Of a DNA stretch of 64,000 nucleotides, positions 34,523 to 45,421 are shown piece by piece. This DNA is from Chaetoderma sp. LZ-2023a (Eukaryota; Mollusca; Caudofoveata; Chaetodermatida; Chaetodermatidae). The position numbers and the translations under genes were made by a program. The stretch is taken from assembly GCA_034401795.1 (NCBI GenBank), contig CM067372.1, positions 33,459,045-33,523,044 of the forward strand, read 5' to 3'. The stretch's first letter is position 1. Every line of letters starts with the position of its first letter. Under the pieces are notes generated by a model. That model was not told where the DNA came from and did no database searches. It saw nothing but the letters and a program-made list of their open reading frames with translations.

Positions 34523-34702
34523 AGAGGAAGTGCTAGTCTGCGCATGCGCGGTGGTGGGGCTGGCATCCGCCAGACTACGCTCTGACTCCCTGCCCAGTAG
34601 GGGCACCTAACTGTTTTAAATCTGAGTGTTTATTGAGTGAAAGCCAATATTTAGCAATATCAAAAGTATTAGGGAGGTAAGTATACTCTTGAAGTGAAAT
34701 AA
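34523..34702. repeat. DIRS copy A right inverted terminal repeat
   Basis: Exact inverse of 27683-27844 plus its own outer 16-18 bp ending ACTCTTGAAGTGAAAT. Carries the second GCGCATGCGC palindrome at 34539-34550. Confidence 0.95.
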
Positions 34703-35712
34703 TGATAACAGTTAACATCAGCTTTGTGGTAGCTGTGTTTGCCTGGTATTAATGATAACAGTTAACCTCAGCCTTGTGGCAGCTGTGTTTGCCTGGTATT
34801 AATGATAACAGTTAACCTCAGCCTTGTGGTAGCTGTTTGCCTGGTATTAATGATAACAGTTAACCTCAGCCTTGTGGTAGCTGTGTTTGCCTGGTATTAA
34901 TGATAACAGTTAACCTCAGCCTTGTGGTAGCTGTGTTTGCCTGGTATTAATGATAACAGTTAACCTCAGCTTTGTGGTAGCTGTGTTTGCCTGGCATTAA
35001 TGATAACAGTTAACCTCAGCCTTGTGGTAGGTGTGTAAATTTGCCTGGTATTAATGATAACAGTTAACCTCAGCTTCATGGTAGCTGTGTTTGCCTGGTA
35101 TTAATGATAACAGCTAACCTCAGCCTTGTGGTAGCTGTGTTTGCCTGCTATTAATGATAACACCTAACCTCAGCTTTATGGTAGCTGTGTTTGCCTGGTA
35201 TTAATGATAACAGCTAACCTCAGCCTTGTGGTAGCTGTGTTTGCCTGGTATTAATGATAACAGTTAACCTCAGCTTTGTGGTAGCTGTGTTTGCCTGGTA
35301 TTAATGATAACAGTTAACCTCAGCTTTGTGGTAGCTGTGTTTGCCTGGTATTAATGATAACAGTTAACCTCAGCCTTTTGGTAGCTGTGTTTGCCTGGTA
35401 ATAATGATAACAGTTAACCTCAGCTTTGTGGTAGTTGTGTTTGCCTGGTATTAATGATAACAGTTAACCTCAGCCTTGTGGTAGCTGTGTTTGCCTGGTA
35501 TTAATGATAACAGTTAACCTCAGCTTTGTGGTAGCTGTGTTTGCCTGGTATTAATGATAACAGTTAACCTCAGCCTTGTGGTAGCTGTGTTTGCCTGGTA
35601 TTAATGATAACAGTTAACCTCAGCTTTGTGGTAGCTGTGTTTGCCTGGTATTAATGATAACAGTTAACCTCAGCCTTGTGGTAGCTGTGTTTGCCTGGTA
35701 TTAATGATAACA
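34703..35712. repeat. 50-bp satellite array, block right of DIRS copy A
   Basis: About 20 units of the same 50-bp satellite. The first 130 bp match 25254-25380 unit by unit, showing that this block was contiguous with 27643 before the DIRS insertion. Confidence 0.95.
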
Positions 35713-35748
35713 ATTATTAGCTTCTAACTTTTAAGACAATGTTCATTT

Positions 35749-35947
35749 AACCCTTTAACCATCAGATTTGTTCAAGAAAACTTCAATTTTCTCATAGAAA
35801 ATGTTCATTTGAAGACCACGAGAAGAATATTCCTGGAAATTTATCACTGGAATGACTGGCTCAATACCCTCGTGATCTGCAACAGGACATTTCCCCCAGA
35901 CTATCGCAAAAGCTGTCTTTGGCTAGCTTGAGTACTAAAGGGTTAAG
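35749..35947. mobile_element. MITE with TTAACCCTTTAA ends
   Basis: Starts TTAACCCTTTAACCATCAG and ends ACTAAAGGGTTAAG. The core holds CACTGGAATGACTGGCTCAA. A truncated relative (TTAAACCCTTTAATCCTCAG) starts at 36219. Confidence 0.7.
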
Positions 35948-36477
35948 ACAAGAGAATGTATTCGATTGACTAGTCTGAACTAATCCAATTTTGACAAGAT
36001 GGTTCATCTGAGGACTAAGTTCATGTCAAAGCATATTATTATTATCAAAGTCTTCCCCTACAGTATATCAGCTATCCAGCACAGATTATCAGGAATTGAG
36101 GTACGTGTATAATGAATTCCTGGCTCCTCTATTAGCTAATCCCAGCCCATTATGTATGCACATCCATGCAGGCCACACTTGAATCATTTCTAGCCACTGA
36201 TAGATGTAATACGCAGTTAAACCCTTTAATCCTCAGATTTGTTCAAGAAAATCTTCTCATAGAAAACTTTTTGATAATTTACGATTGGAATACCTGGGTC
36301 AATATTGAGTTATTCTAATACTAAATTGTGAAGAATAGTCTACTGTTGCTCTGCAAATGGGCATCTCTCACTACAACTACTGAGGCCATTTTGGCCTGGA
36401 TTAGCCAGAAAACTGTCAATAGACCTCTATCCTCATGGATATTAGAGACTGAATTGAGGAAGGGTGAGGATCAGTGT

Positions 36478-36703
36478 GTTAACTCTTTCACAGATGAATT
36501 CCCCATATATATTATTTTCAGGATAAGCATACAGAATAACTTAAATATTTCGAAATTAATTTGACTGGAAGCTGTTGCTGCCTAAACAGTAGACAGCAAC
36601 ATCTTCCAGTCAAATTAATGTCCAAGTATTCAAAAGAATAAAATTTTACATCGCAAAGAATACATGTATATACGTTTCCAGGATATGTCGGTGAAAGGGT
36701 TAA
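36478..36703. mobile_element. MITE, TTGAATATTTTGAAA palindrome family, full length
   Basis: Ends TTAACTCTTTCACAGATGAA and GTCGGTGAAAGGGTTAA are inverted repeats. The centre is a hairpin, AATTTGACTGGAAGCTGTTG against CAACATCTTCCAGTCAAATT. Confidence 0.78.
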
Positions 36704-36803
36704 TGTCAATAGAGTACAGCTTATACATGTTATAAATAGGTTAAAATGTTTCCAAAACAAAAACCAAAACATTAATTAGTACAATTTTGAACATGATGTA
36801 AAC

Positions 36804-39215
36804 AAGAGGCCCAATGGGCCTGTGTCGCTCACCTGGAGCATTATGCATTTTTGTCAGAATTGTTGGTGGGTGGTTTAGGAGTAGTCTTTGAAATGAGTTT
36901 GTGGACATTTTTGCACGTCCAATATGGCTGCCAAACACGCTACATTTTGATTGGTCCCCTTCTGCTATGTTTCTGACTAAGCGCCTTCCCTTGAACAAAC
37001 TTCAATGGCACTCAGTGCCTAATCATATCTCCCAAATTTCGGCCCAATCCGCTCAGTGGTTCTGAAGTTGTTTTGGCAAAAAATAGGTTATCCAAGATGG
37101 CCGCCAAACCATTTAGCCAATCAAGTTCCCTTGAACAAACTTGGTGCAGCTCTTGTCCTAGATATTTCATGTGTTTTGAATTGATCCCCCAAATGGTTTT
37201 GGAGAAGATCTTTAAAGACATTTCTAAAAATCGACCAAAATCTAAGATGTTGCGAAAATACATTTTAAATTTCCCATTGCTTGAGTATGGGAGATTTTGG
37301 CAGGTAAATGATCCAAGATGGCCGCTAAACCGTTTATCTGATAGTCTCGAAAATGGCAAATTTGAAATCATAATGCGCACAAAAAATACATAAAACCAAT
37401 TTCTGCCTCAATCAAACAAATAATAAAATACAATATGGCTGCCAAACACGCTATATATTGATAGGCCCATAGCAGCCATTTTTCTTTTACGGATCAACTT
37501 CTCTTGAACAAACTTTAATGGCCCTTAGTCCCTAATCATATATCACAAATTTCCGCCTGATCGTTTCAGCGGTTCTGGGGAAGAAGTTACTTTTGTGAAA
37601 ACAAGGTCATCCAAGATGGCCACTGAATCATTTGGTCAATTAAGTTCCCTTGAACAAACTTGAGTGAGCTCTTGCCCTAGATCATATTACATGAGGTCTG
37701 AATTGATCCCTTAAACGGTTTTAAAGAAGATTTTTAAAGCCAATTCTAAAAATCAGCCGAAATCTAAGATGGCCACTGGCCAAATTGGCCGATTGGCTTC
37801 GTTTGAACAAAATGAAATCCCTATGTCATAAGGATGCTTCCTGCCAAATATAATTCAAATCGGCGCAGCAGTTCTCGAGAAGACATTTTAAATTTCCCAT
37901 TGCTTTAGTATGGGAGCTTTTGGCGGGAAAATGATCCAAGATGGCTGCCAAACCGTTTATCCTACTGGTTCAAAAATTGCAAATTTGAGATCAGAACACC
38001 CAAAAACCTATATAAAACGAATTTCGGCTTCAAAATCCATCAAATAAAAAAATCCAATATGGCTGCCAAACACACTATTTTAATTGGTCCACCGTGGCCA
38101 TGTTTTTTGACGACTCAACTTCTCTTGAACAAACCTTAATCGGCCTTAGTTGCTAATTATATATCACAAATTTTGGCCTGATCGCTTCAGCGGTTCTTGG
38201 GAAGTTGTTTTTGTGAAAACTAGATCATCCAGGATGGCCGCTGAACTGTTAGGTCAATCACGGTCTCTTGAACAAACTTGATTCAGCGCTTACCCTAGAT
38301 CACATTTCATGAGTTCTGAATCGATCCCTCAAACAGTTTGGGAGAAGAAGCTTTTCAAAGACATTTCTAAAAATCGGCCTAGGTCAAAGATGGTCGCCAG
38401 CCAAATTGGCCAATGGGGTTCGTTTGAACAAACTTGAATCTCTATGCCTTAAGGATGCTTCACACCAAATATAATTGAAATTGGCCTGGTAGTTCTCAAG
38501 AAGAAGATATTTTAAATTTCCCATTGCTTTAGTATGGAAGCTTTTGGTGGGAAAACGATCCAAGATGGCCGCCAAACCGTTTATCCGACAGTTTCAAAAA
38601 CTGCAAATTTGAGATCAGAATACCCAAAAAACTAAATAAAACCAATTTCGGCCTCAAAATTCATCAAATAAAAAAATCCAATATGGCCGCCAAGCATGCT
38701 ATATTTTGATTGACCCATGGCGGCCATGTTCTTTGACGGATCAACTTCTCTTGAACAAAGTTTACTGGCCCTTAGTCACTAATCATATCTGCCAAATTTC
38801 GGCCTGATCCCTTCAGCGGTTCTGGAGAAGTTATTTTCGCTAAAACTAGGTCAACCAAGATGACCACAGAACTATTTGACCAATTAAGTTCCCTTGAACA
38901 AACTTGATTGAGCTCTTGCCCTAGATCATATTTCATGAGGTTTCCTTCAATCTCTCAAGCGGTTTTGGAGAAGATTTTCAGGTGTTTCAAAAAATCGGCC
39001 AAAATCCAAGATGGCCACCGGCCTAATTGGCCGATCGGCTTCATTTGAACAAACCTGGACCCCTATGCCCTAAGGATGCTTCCTGCCCAATATAATTGGA
39101 ATTGGCCCAGCGGTTCTTGAGAAGTCGTTTAAAGGAAAAGTTGACTGATGGACGGACGACGGACGGACGACGGATGGATGACGGACACACGACGGATGGT
39201 CGCCACGACATAAGC
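36804..39215. repeat. Dispersed repeat family 1, full-length copy
   Basis: Head CAAGAGGCCCAATGGGCC with CGCTCACCTGG, tail GACGGACGACGG...GCCACGACATAAGCTCACTT. Between them a block of about 624 bp is repeated (CAATATGGCTGCCAAACACG near 37430, 38053 and 38677). Open frames inside are shorter than 125 codons and carry no motif. Non-autonomous by appearance; class unknown. Confidence 0.8.
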
Positions 39216-39234
39216 TCACTTGTACTAATTAACA

Positions 39235-39440
39235 CGTTTCGGTTTTTGTTTTGGAAACATTTTAACCTATTTATAACATGTATAAGCTGTACTCTATTGA
39301 CATTAACCCTTTCACCGACAGGTGAGCTAAAAATAGTCGGTTGAGTATTTTGGACTTCATTTGATTAGAAGCTATTGCTGCCTTAGCAATGGCTTCCAAA
39401 CAAATTAAGTCTAAAATATTCAACGGTACATTTTATTTTG
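39235..39440. mobile_element. Inverted arm plus MITE palindrome
   Basis: 39235-39304 (TTTGTTTTGGAAACATTTTA...TGTACTCTATTGACATTAAC) is the inverse of 36697-36775. It is followed by a TTAACCCTTTCACCGACAGG end and a TATTTTGGACTTCATTTGAT...AAATTAAGTCTAAAATATTC hairpin. Confidence 0.7.
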
Positions 39441-39549
39441 TTTTGGAAACATTTTAAGTCACATCTGAGCTCCATCAATATTAGAGACTGAATCGAGGAC
39501 ATTGCACAACAGTCAAATGTCAGTGTTATTACAATAAATATAGTATTAC

Positions 39550-39645
39550 TTTCACTTCCGGATGGTCGGGTGCAACTCCATAACGCACCAATCCATAAGG
39601 CACTGGTAATTTCTCATATATGTCCACGTGCAGCGATGGATGACC
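39550..39645 (-). CDS. FDXR: FDXR exon 2
   Basis: Thirty-two codons in phase 0, with acceptor TTCAAG|GGT and donor AAA|GTAATA. It encodes [18 protein letters not shown] followed by [10 protein letters not shown], the signature block after the first FAD loop in all FDXR proteins. Joined to exon 1 it gives [11 protein letters not shown], one residue longer than the vertebrate spacing as I recall it. No stops or frameshifts. Confidence 0.95.
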
Positions 39646-39727
39646 CTTGAATAAATGAAGAAACACGATATTCAGGACACTGTAAACTTATTAAAGACCA
39701 CTATAAACTGCATTTGTACTCCCCTGA

Positions 39728-39960
39728 ATTAAGGTCACGAGTTACTGCAGCTGAGGTCATAAGCTACTGCAGCTAGGGTTGTTAGTTACTGCAGCTGACG
39801 TCATTAGATACTGTAGCTAAGGTTGTTAGTTACTACAGTTAAGGTCATTAGTTACTGCAGCCAAAGTTGTTAGTTACTGCAGCTGAGGTCATTAGGTACT
39901 GAAGTTGAGGTTGTTAGTTACTGCAGCTGAGGTCATTAGTTATTGCAGTTGAGGTCATCA
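39728..39960. repeat. Degenerate 22-24 bp tandem repeat
   Basis: Ten or so variants of GTTACTGCAGCTGAGGTCAT in FDXR intron 1. Confidence 0.85.
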
Positions 39961-40492
39961 AAGCAGTGGCACAGGAATGAAATTATGGTTGGAGGGACAC
40001 ATTGGGCGTAGGCTCTGGAGGGGTGTCTCCTTCTGTAAATGTGAGCGTCTGGGTACCTCCTTGCAAAATTTTAAAATTTTGATGTTTTTAGATGGCTTCT
40101 CCTACATTTCTGGAGGTGAATATTAACTAAATCACATCCAGATGTCATTAAGTTTACCAAAAGAAGACTATTTTTTAGGATTTACAACTGGAATGACTGG
40201 TGTTGTTATTGACAAAGACTAAATATTGGGGGTATAGGTAACCCCCTCACAGTCATGATTGAGGGGGAATGTGTCACACACACCCCAACCCCGACCCCCC
40301 CCCCCCACCCCTGCTTCTGGCGCCTATGCATCAAACTCTGGAGCATATACTGCAAGCTATGTGACAATGTATGAGAAAATACTGGGTCACTACTGAGGAC
40401 AGTGAATGAAAACCAGGGATGAAAGGGATTGCATGGTGCTCATGGTCATGTTCGAGTAGTGAAGCTCTCAATTTAGATGTAAGATGATTTAA

Positions 40493-40675
40493 TCATTTAA
40501 TACACACATTTGTTCAGGAAAATTACAATATTCTCATAGAAAATGTCAGTCATCGATCCAGTCATTCCAGCGCTAAATTTTCAAAAGTAGTCTTTGCTTG
40601 CTCTGCAAATGGACATTTTTTTAGAGGACTGCAGAAGCCATTTTTAGGCAGTTGGAATTACATGGTTAAAACAAC
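40493..40675. mobile_element. Decayed MITE, GGAATGACTGG family
   Basis: TTTGTTCAGGAAAATTACAA, GTCATCGATCCAGTCATTCC and GCTCTGCAAATGGACATTT match the other members. Termini are eroded. Confidence 0.55.
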
Positions 40676-40702
40676 GCGCAGAACACAAACATTTTACTAT
40701 AA

Positions 40703-41134
40703 CTCTATCTCATTATACAGAAACCTATCTTATGTGACCACCTTATCATACAGAACAACCTCACTTACTGGTCCACCTTATTATACAGAAACCTATCTTA
40801 TGTGACCACCTTATCATACAGAACAACCTCACTTACTGGTCCACCTTATTATACAGAAACCTATCTTATGTGACCACCTTATCATACAGAACAACCTCAC
40901 TTACTGGTCCACCTTATTATACAGAAACCTATCTTATGTGACCACCTTATCATACAGAACAACCTCACTTACTGGTCCACCTTATTATACAGAAACCTAT
41001 CTTATGTGACCACCTTATCATACAGAACAACCTCACTTACTGGTCCACCTTATTATACAGAAACCTATCTTATGTGACCACCTTATCATACAGAACAACC
41101 TCACTTACGGGTCCACCTTATTATACAGAAAAAC
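40703..41134. repeat. 68-bp minisatellite, about six copies
   Basis: Nearly identical units containing ACAGAACAACCTCACTTACT and ACAGAAACCTATCTTATGTG. Each unit has an internal near-repeat (CCTTATCATACAGAA / CCTTATTATACAGAA). Confidence 0.95.
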
Positions 41135-41312
41135 CTGCCTTATGGGAGCAGCTGGTGGAGCACGTATAGCAGTCCCTATAGATAGAATCTCTGCACCTTC
41201 TAACAATTGCTATGAATCTGAATGCATCAAGTACACACCTTTTCTTATTGATTAAAAATGGCAATGCTACGTGTAGTTAAAGAAATCAAATCCTGGCAAA
41301 AACTAATATGTT

Positions 41313-41480
41313 AAACCATTTCACCAACAACTCCTTGAAAAAGTAAATTCTTTATGATACATGAATAAAACTCATTCTGTTGAATATTTTGAAATTAATT
41401 TGACTGAAAGCAGTTGCTTAGGTAAGTCAGCAATGGCTTCCGGTTCTGTCAATTTCAAAATATTCAACCATTTTCCTCTA
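41313..41480. mobile_element. MITE, TTGAATATTTTGAAA family, right end lost
   Basis: Left end TTAAACCATTTCACCAACA, centre TGTTGAATATTTTGAAATTA...TCAATTTCAAAATATTCAAC. The right terminal repeat is replaced by family-2 sequence. Confidence 0.65.
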
Positions 41481-41484
41481 GTTC

Positions 41485-42260
41485 TGAAGTCTACTACCAT
41501 AGGTTCCGTCCTGCCAAGTCTGCTTGAAATTGGCAAAGTGGTTAAGGAGGAGAATGATGTATTTTGACAATTTCCAGTAAATTGTCCATAAAATCTAAGA
41601 TTTCCACCCAAAAAATGGCTCAATTAAACTTCTACCATGATAGGGGCTTCTAGCCAAATGTGGTTGCAATCTGTAAAGCAGCTAATGGGAAGAAACATTT
41701 ATACAATTTTCAGTAAATTGTTCATAAAATATAAGGTTTTCACCCAAACCGTTGACCAGTGTTGACCAATCAAATACCTGTATACAAGTTCTGAAGCCTA
41801 CTTCTATAGGATCTGTTCTGCCAACTTAGGTTGAAATAAACCAAGCGGTTAATAAGGATTTTCTGGTAAATTTTCCATAAGATCTAAGATTTTCACTCAA
41901 AAAATTGACCAATTGAAATTCTGTATAGAAGTTCTGAAGCCTACCCCATAGTGTCCTTCCAGCTAAATTAGGTTGAAATCCGCCAGGCGATAAATGATGA
42001 GTAGCATTTGATAATTTCCGGTAAATTTTTCATAAAATCTAAGATTTCCATTCAAAAGATCTACAAATCAAAATTTTGTATAGAGGTTCTGAACTCTACC
42101 CATAGGGTCCTTCCAGCTAAATTAGGTTGAAATATCTGCCAAGCGGTTAATGAAAAGTAGAATTAAAAAAATAAAAGTTGACGGGCAGTCACCATGCCAT
42201 AATTCACTTGAAAGCCAGGCGAGCTAAAAATTATAAATTTTTATAAAAATTTGGCAAAAA
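41485..42260. repeat. Dispersed repeat family 2
   Basis: Tandem units of about 145 bp with AGTTCTGAAGCCTACC, GTTGAAAT..GCCAAGCGGTTAA and AAAATCTAAGATTTCCACCC, ending just before FDXR exon 1. Confidence 0.75.
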
Positions 42261-42331
42261 ATGGGAAGGCGATGGTCTACATTTTTTGATTACTCTTGTC
42301 ATAATTTGTCACACATTTAAGTGATTAGAAC

Positions 42332-42553
42332 CTTAAGAAGTTGATGTGCAGTATAGAAGCCAGCGGGTCCACTGCCCACGATGCACACCCGTGGTGGATC
42401 AGCCACTGTGCAGAGCAGTCTGTGCTGGAGAACATGTCGTCGATGTGGTGAATCAGCTGATATGCACCACTGTCCCTGCTGGAGAATGTGTAAACGACGC
42501 AAACCCCATCTGCGCCCACAAAGTAGCCTATGACAGGAGACAGTCCAGTGCAT
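42332..42553 (-). CDS. FDXR: FDXR exon 1: mitochondrial presequence and FAD-binding GxGPAG
   Basis: The exon encodes an arginine-rich N-terminus with few acidic residues (RLLCGRRWGLRRLHIL), which fits a mitochondrial targeting peptide. It runs into RVCIVGSGPAGFYTAHQLLK, the dinucleotide-binding loop of FDXR. The donor is AAG|GTTCTA at 42331. I chose the ATG at 42553 because it places a presequence of about 55 residues before the FAD loop. Alternatives are an upstream in-frame ATG near 42625, or an acceptor TCATAG|G at 42527 that would make this exon 2. The C-terminal half is certain; the start is not. Confidence 0.85.
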
Positions 42554-42689
42554 CACAAACACTGCAGCTAAACAGAGAACACATGGAACAATCAATACAA
42601 GATCAGGCAGATAACACCAACACAAACTTATTCACCCCTCTGTATCTACTCCTGTACCCTGACCAGAAAACAAACTCGAAGATAATCTA

Positions 42690-42790
42690 GTGGATAGTTT
42701 GAAAATAACTTGACTGGAAGCTGGACATGGTTTCCTCAGTGACCAACAGCTTCTAGTTAAATTAATTTCAAAATATTCACAAGAACCTAT
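42690..42790. mobile_element. MITE palindrome fragment
   Basis: AACTTGACTGGAAGCTGG against CAGCTTCTAGTTAAATTAAT, flanked by TTTCAAAATATTCAC. It lies 150 bp upstream of the proposed FDXR start. Confidence 0.55.
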
Positions 42791-42916
42791 ACGAGACTGT
42801 AAAGAATCTGTGATGTATCTAGGCTGTAGTATTACAATACATGTATAATACTATACTAAGTAACATGTGCATATACACGCTATTGTTTCAAGGTAGGCGG
42901 CTTTATGTAAGATCTG

Positions 42917-43032
42917 ACTGACAGACAGTTCTAATTATAATTATTATAAAAACTATTATGATAACTTATTAACTGACAGACAGTTCTAATTATAATTATT
43001 ATAAAAACTATTATGATAACTTATTAACTGAC
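42917..43032. repeat. 53-bp tandem duplication
   Basis: ACTGACAGACAGTTCTAATT...ATGATAACTTATTA occurs twice in a row. Confidence 0.9.
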
Positions 43033-43065
43033 AGACAAATTATTCTGCGTTTTGAAAACCAGAGG

Positions 43066-45421
43066 GTACAAGAGGCACCTGTATCGCTCACCTGGACCAT
43101 AGGCATCTCAACTAAAATGGTCATTAACAATAAGTAGAACTCTTGAGCAGACTTGTAACATGAAAAACGAGGCCATGTTTCTTTATGTATCAACTTCTCT
43201 TGAACAAACTTTAATAGCCCTTAGTCATCAATATCATATCTCCCAAATTTCGGCCCAATCCATTCAGTGGCTCTGGAGACAAAGTCGCTTTCATGAAAAC
43301 CAGGCCATCCAAGATGGCCACCCAACCATTTGGCAAATCAAGTTCCCTTGAACAAACCTGTCTCAGCTTGTGCCCTAAATGATATTTTATGAGTTTTGAA
43401 TCAATTGCTCAAACAGTTTCGGAGAAGATTTTTAAAGACATTTCTAAAAATCGACCAAAATCCATGATGGCCACCGGCCAAATTGGCCGATCGGCTTTGT
43501 TTTAACAAACTTAAATCTCCATGCCCTAATGACGTTTCCAGCCAAATATCATTGAAATCGGACCAGTAGTTCTTGAGAAGACATTTTAAATTTCCCATTG
43601 CTGTACTATGGGAGCTTTTTGCTAGAAAATGATCCATCATGGCCGGTAACCCATTTATCCGACAGTTTCGAAAATTGCAAGTTTGAGATCAGAATACCTA
43701 AAAACATATATAAAACCAATTTCGGCCTCAAAATCCATCAAATAAAAAAATCCAATTTGGCCACCAAACACGCTATATTTTGATTGACCAATGGCGGCCA
43801 TGTTTTTTTACGGATCAACTTCCCTTGAACAAGCTTTAATGGCCCGTATTCCATAATCTTATGTCCCAAACTTCGGCCTGATCCTTTCAGCGGTTCTGGA
43901 GTTGTTTTTGCAAAAAATAGGTCATCCAAGATGGCTGCTGAACAGTTTGGTCAATCAAGTTCTCTTGAACAAATTTGGTTCAGCTCTTGCCATAGATGAT
44001 ATTTCAAGTTATGAATCGATCCCTCAAATGGTTTCGGAGAAGATTTTTAAAGACATTTCTAAAAATCGGCCGAAATCAAAGATGGCCACCAGTAGTTCTC
44101 GAGAAGATATTTTAAGGTTCGCATTGTTTTAGTATGGGTGCCTTTGGCGGGAAAATAATCCAAGATGGCCGCAAACTGTTTATCCGACATTTTCGAAAAT
44201 GGCAAATTTGAGCTAAGAATACCCAAAAACATACATAGCACCAATTTTGGCCTCAAAATCCATCAAATAAAAAAATCCAATATGGCCGCCAAACACGCCA
44301 CATTTTGATTGGCCCACGGCGGCCATGTTTTTCGACGGATCAACTTCCCTTGAACAAACTTTAATGGCCCTTAGTCCCTAATCATATCGCCCCAATTTCG
44401 GTCTGATCCCTTCAGCGGTTCTGGAGAAGTCGTTTTCAGGAAACTAGGTAATCCAAGATGGCCGCCGAACCATTCAGTCAATCAAGTCTTCTTGAACAAA
44501 CTTGGCTTATGTCTTTACCTAGATGAGGTTTCATGAGTTTTGAATCGATTCCCCAAGCGGTTTCGGAGAAGATTTTTAAAGACGTTTCCTAAAATCGGCC
44601 GAAAAACAAGATGGCCACCGGCCAAATTGGCTGATCGGCCTTATTTGAACAAACTTGATCCCTATGCCCTAAGGATGCTGCCTGCCTAATATAATTAAAA
44701 TCGTCCTAGTAGTTCCCCATTCCTTTACTTTGGGTGCCTTTGGCGGGAAAATAATCCAAGATCGCCGCCAAACCCTTTATCTGACACGTTCGAAAATGGC
44801 AAATTTGAGCTCAGTATACCAAAACCCATATATAGAAACAATTTCAGCCTCGAAATCCATCAAATTAAAAAAATCTAATATGGCCACCAAATACGCTACA
44901 TTTTGATTGGACCACGGCGGCCATGTTTTTTGATGGAGCAACTTCCCTTGAACATTCTTTAATGGCCCTTAGTCCATAATCATATCTCCCAAATTTCGGC
45001 ACGATCCCTCCAGCGGTTCTGGAGAAGAAGTCGTTTTTGGAAAAACTAGGTCATTCAAGATGGCCACCGAACCATTTGGTCAATCAAGTCTTCTTGAACA
45101 AACTTGGCTTACTGCTTTCCCTAGATGATGTTTCCTGAGTTTTGAATCGATTCCCCAAGTGGTTTCGGAGAAGATTTTTAAAGACGTTTCCTAAAATCGG
45201 CCAAAATCCAAGATGGGCACTGGCCAAATTGGCTTCATTTGAACAAACTTGGATCCCTATGCCCTAAGGATAATTCCTGCCCAATATAATTGCAATCGGC
45301 CCAGTGGTTCTTGAGAAGAAGTCGTTTAAAGGAAAAGTTGACAGATGGATGGCGGATGAACACATGAGGGATGGTCGCCATGGCAAAAGCTCACTTGGCC
45401 TTTCAGGCCAGGTGATCTAAT
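43066..45421. repeat. Dispersed repeat family 1, full-length copy
   Basis: Head CAAGAGGCACCTGTATCGC, tail GGTCGCCATGGCAAAAGCTC then ACTTGGCC..CAGGCCAGGTGA. Internal blocks with CAATATGGCC(A/G)CCAAACACGC recur near 43755, 44278 and 44878. Same orientation as 36804-39215. Confidence 0.8.

Larger units (their letters stand above)
27644..34702 (-). mobile_element. DIRS1-type retrotransposon, copy A (young, nearly intact)
   Basis: About 7.06 kb. Terminal repeats are inverted and identical over about 162 bp; an internal complementary region lies near the recombinase end. Coding order on the minus strand is gag, RT/RNase H/Dam-like methylase, tyrosine recombinase, with overlapping frames. There is no target duplication: satellite sequence continues across the insertion with one extra TAA. 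Identical ends and intact RT and YR frames point to recent movement. Its GC-rich coding part contrasts with the AT-rich host. It lies in FDXR intron 2, sense to the gene. Confidence 0.97.
3853..42553 (-). other. FDXR: FDXR gene, 5' seven coding exons (gene continues left of window)
   Basis: Seven minus-strand blocks, read from right to left, give successive pieces of NADPH:adrenodoxin (ferredoxin) oxidoreductase. This mitochondrial matrix FAD enzyme passes electrons from NADPH to ferredoxin for P450 reactions and Fe-S cluster assembly. Seen: GSGPAG FAD loop, [35 protein letters not shown] loop and GRRGPLQVAFTIKELRE, all in the family order. Junctions are GT/AG and keep phase. The exons are 42332-42553, 39550-39645, 14403-14525, 9423-9467, 9032-9100, 7975-8076 and 3853-4045. 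Exon 7 ends in phase 1 and the C-terminal part is missing, so it should lie beyond position 1. Intron 2 is about 24.9 kb and carries two DIRS elements and a large satellite. Confidence 0.95.

Noticed and set aside
21610..35712. CRISPR-like regular direct repeats
   Set aside because: Units are contiguous 50-54 bp satellite monomers without unique spacers, in a metazoan intron.
42346..42690. 114-codon plus frame opposite FDXR exon 1
   Set aside because: Shadow of the FDXR exon; no motif, and the minus strand encodes the GSGPAG block.
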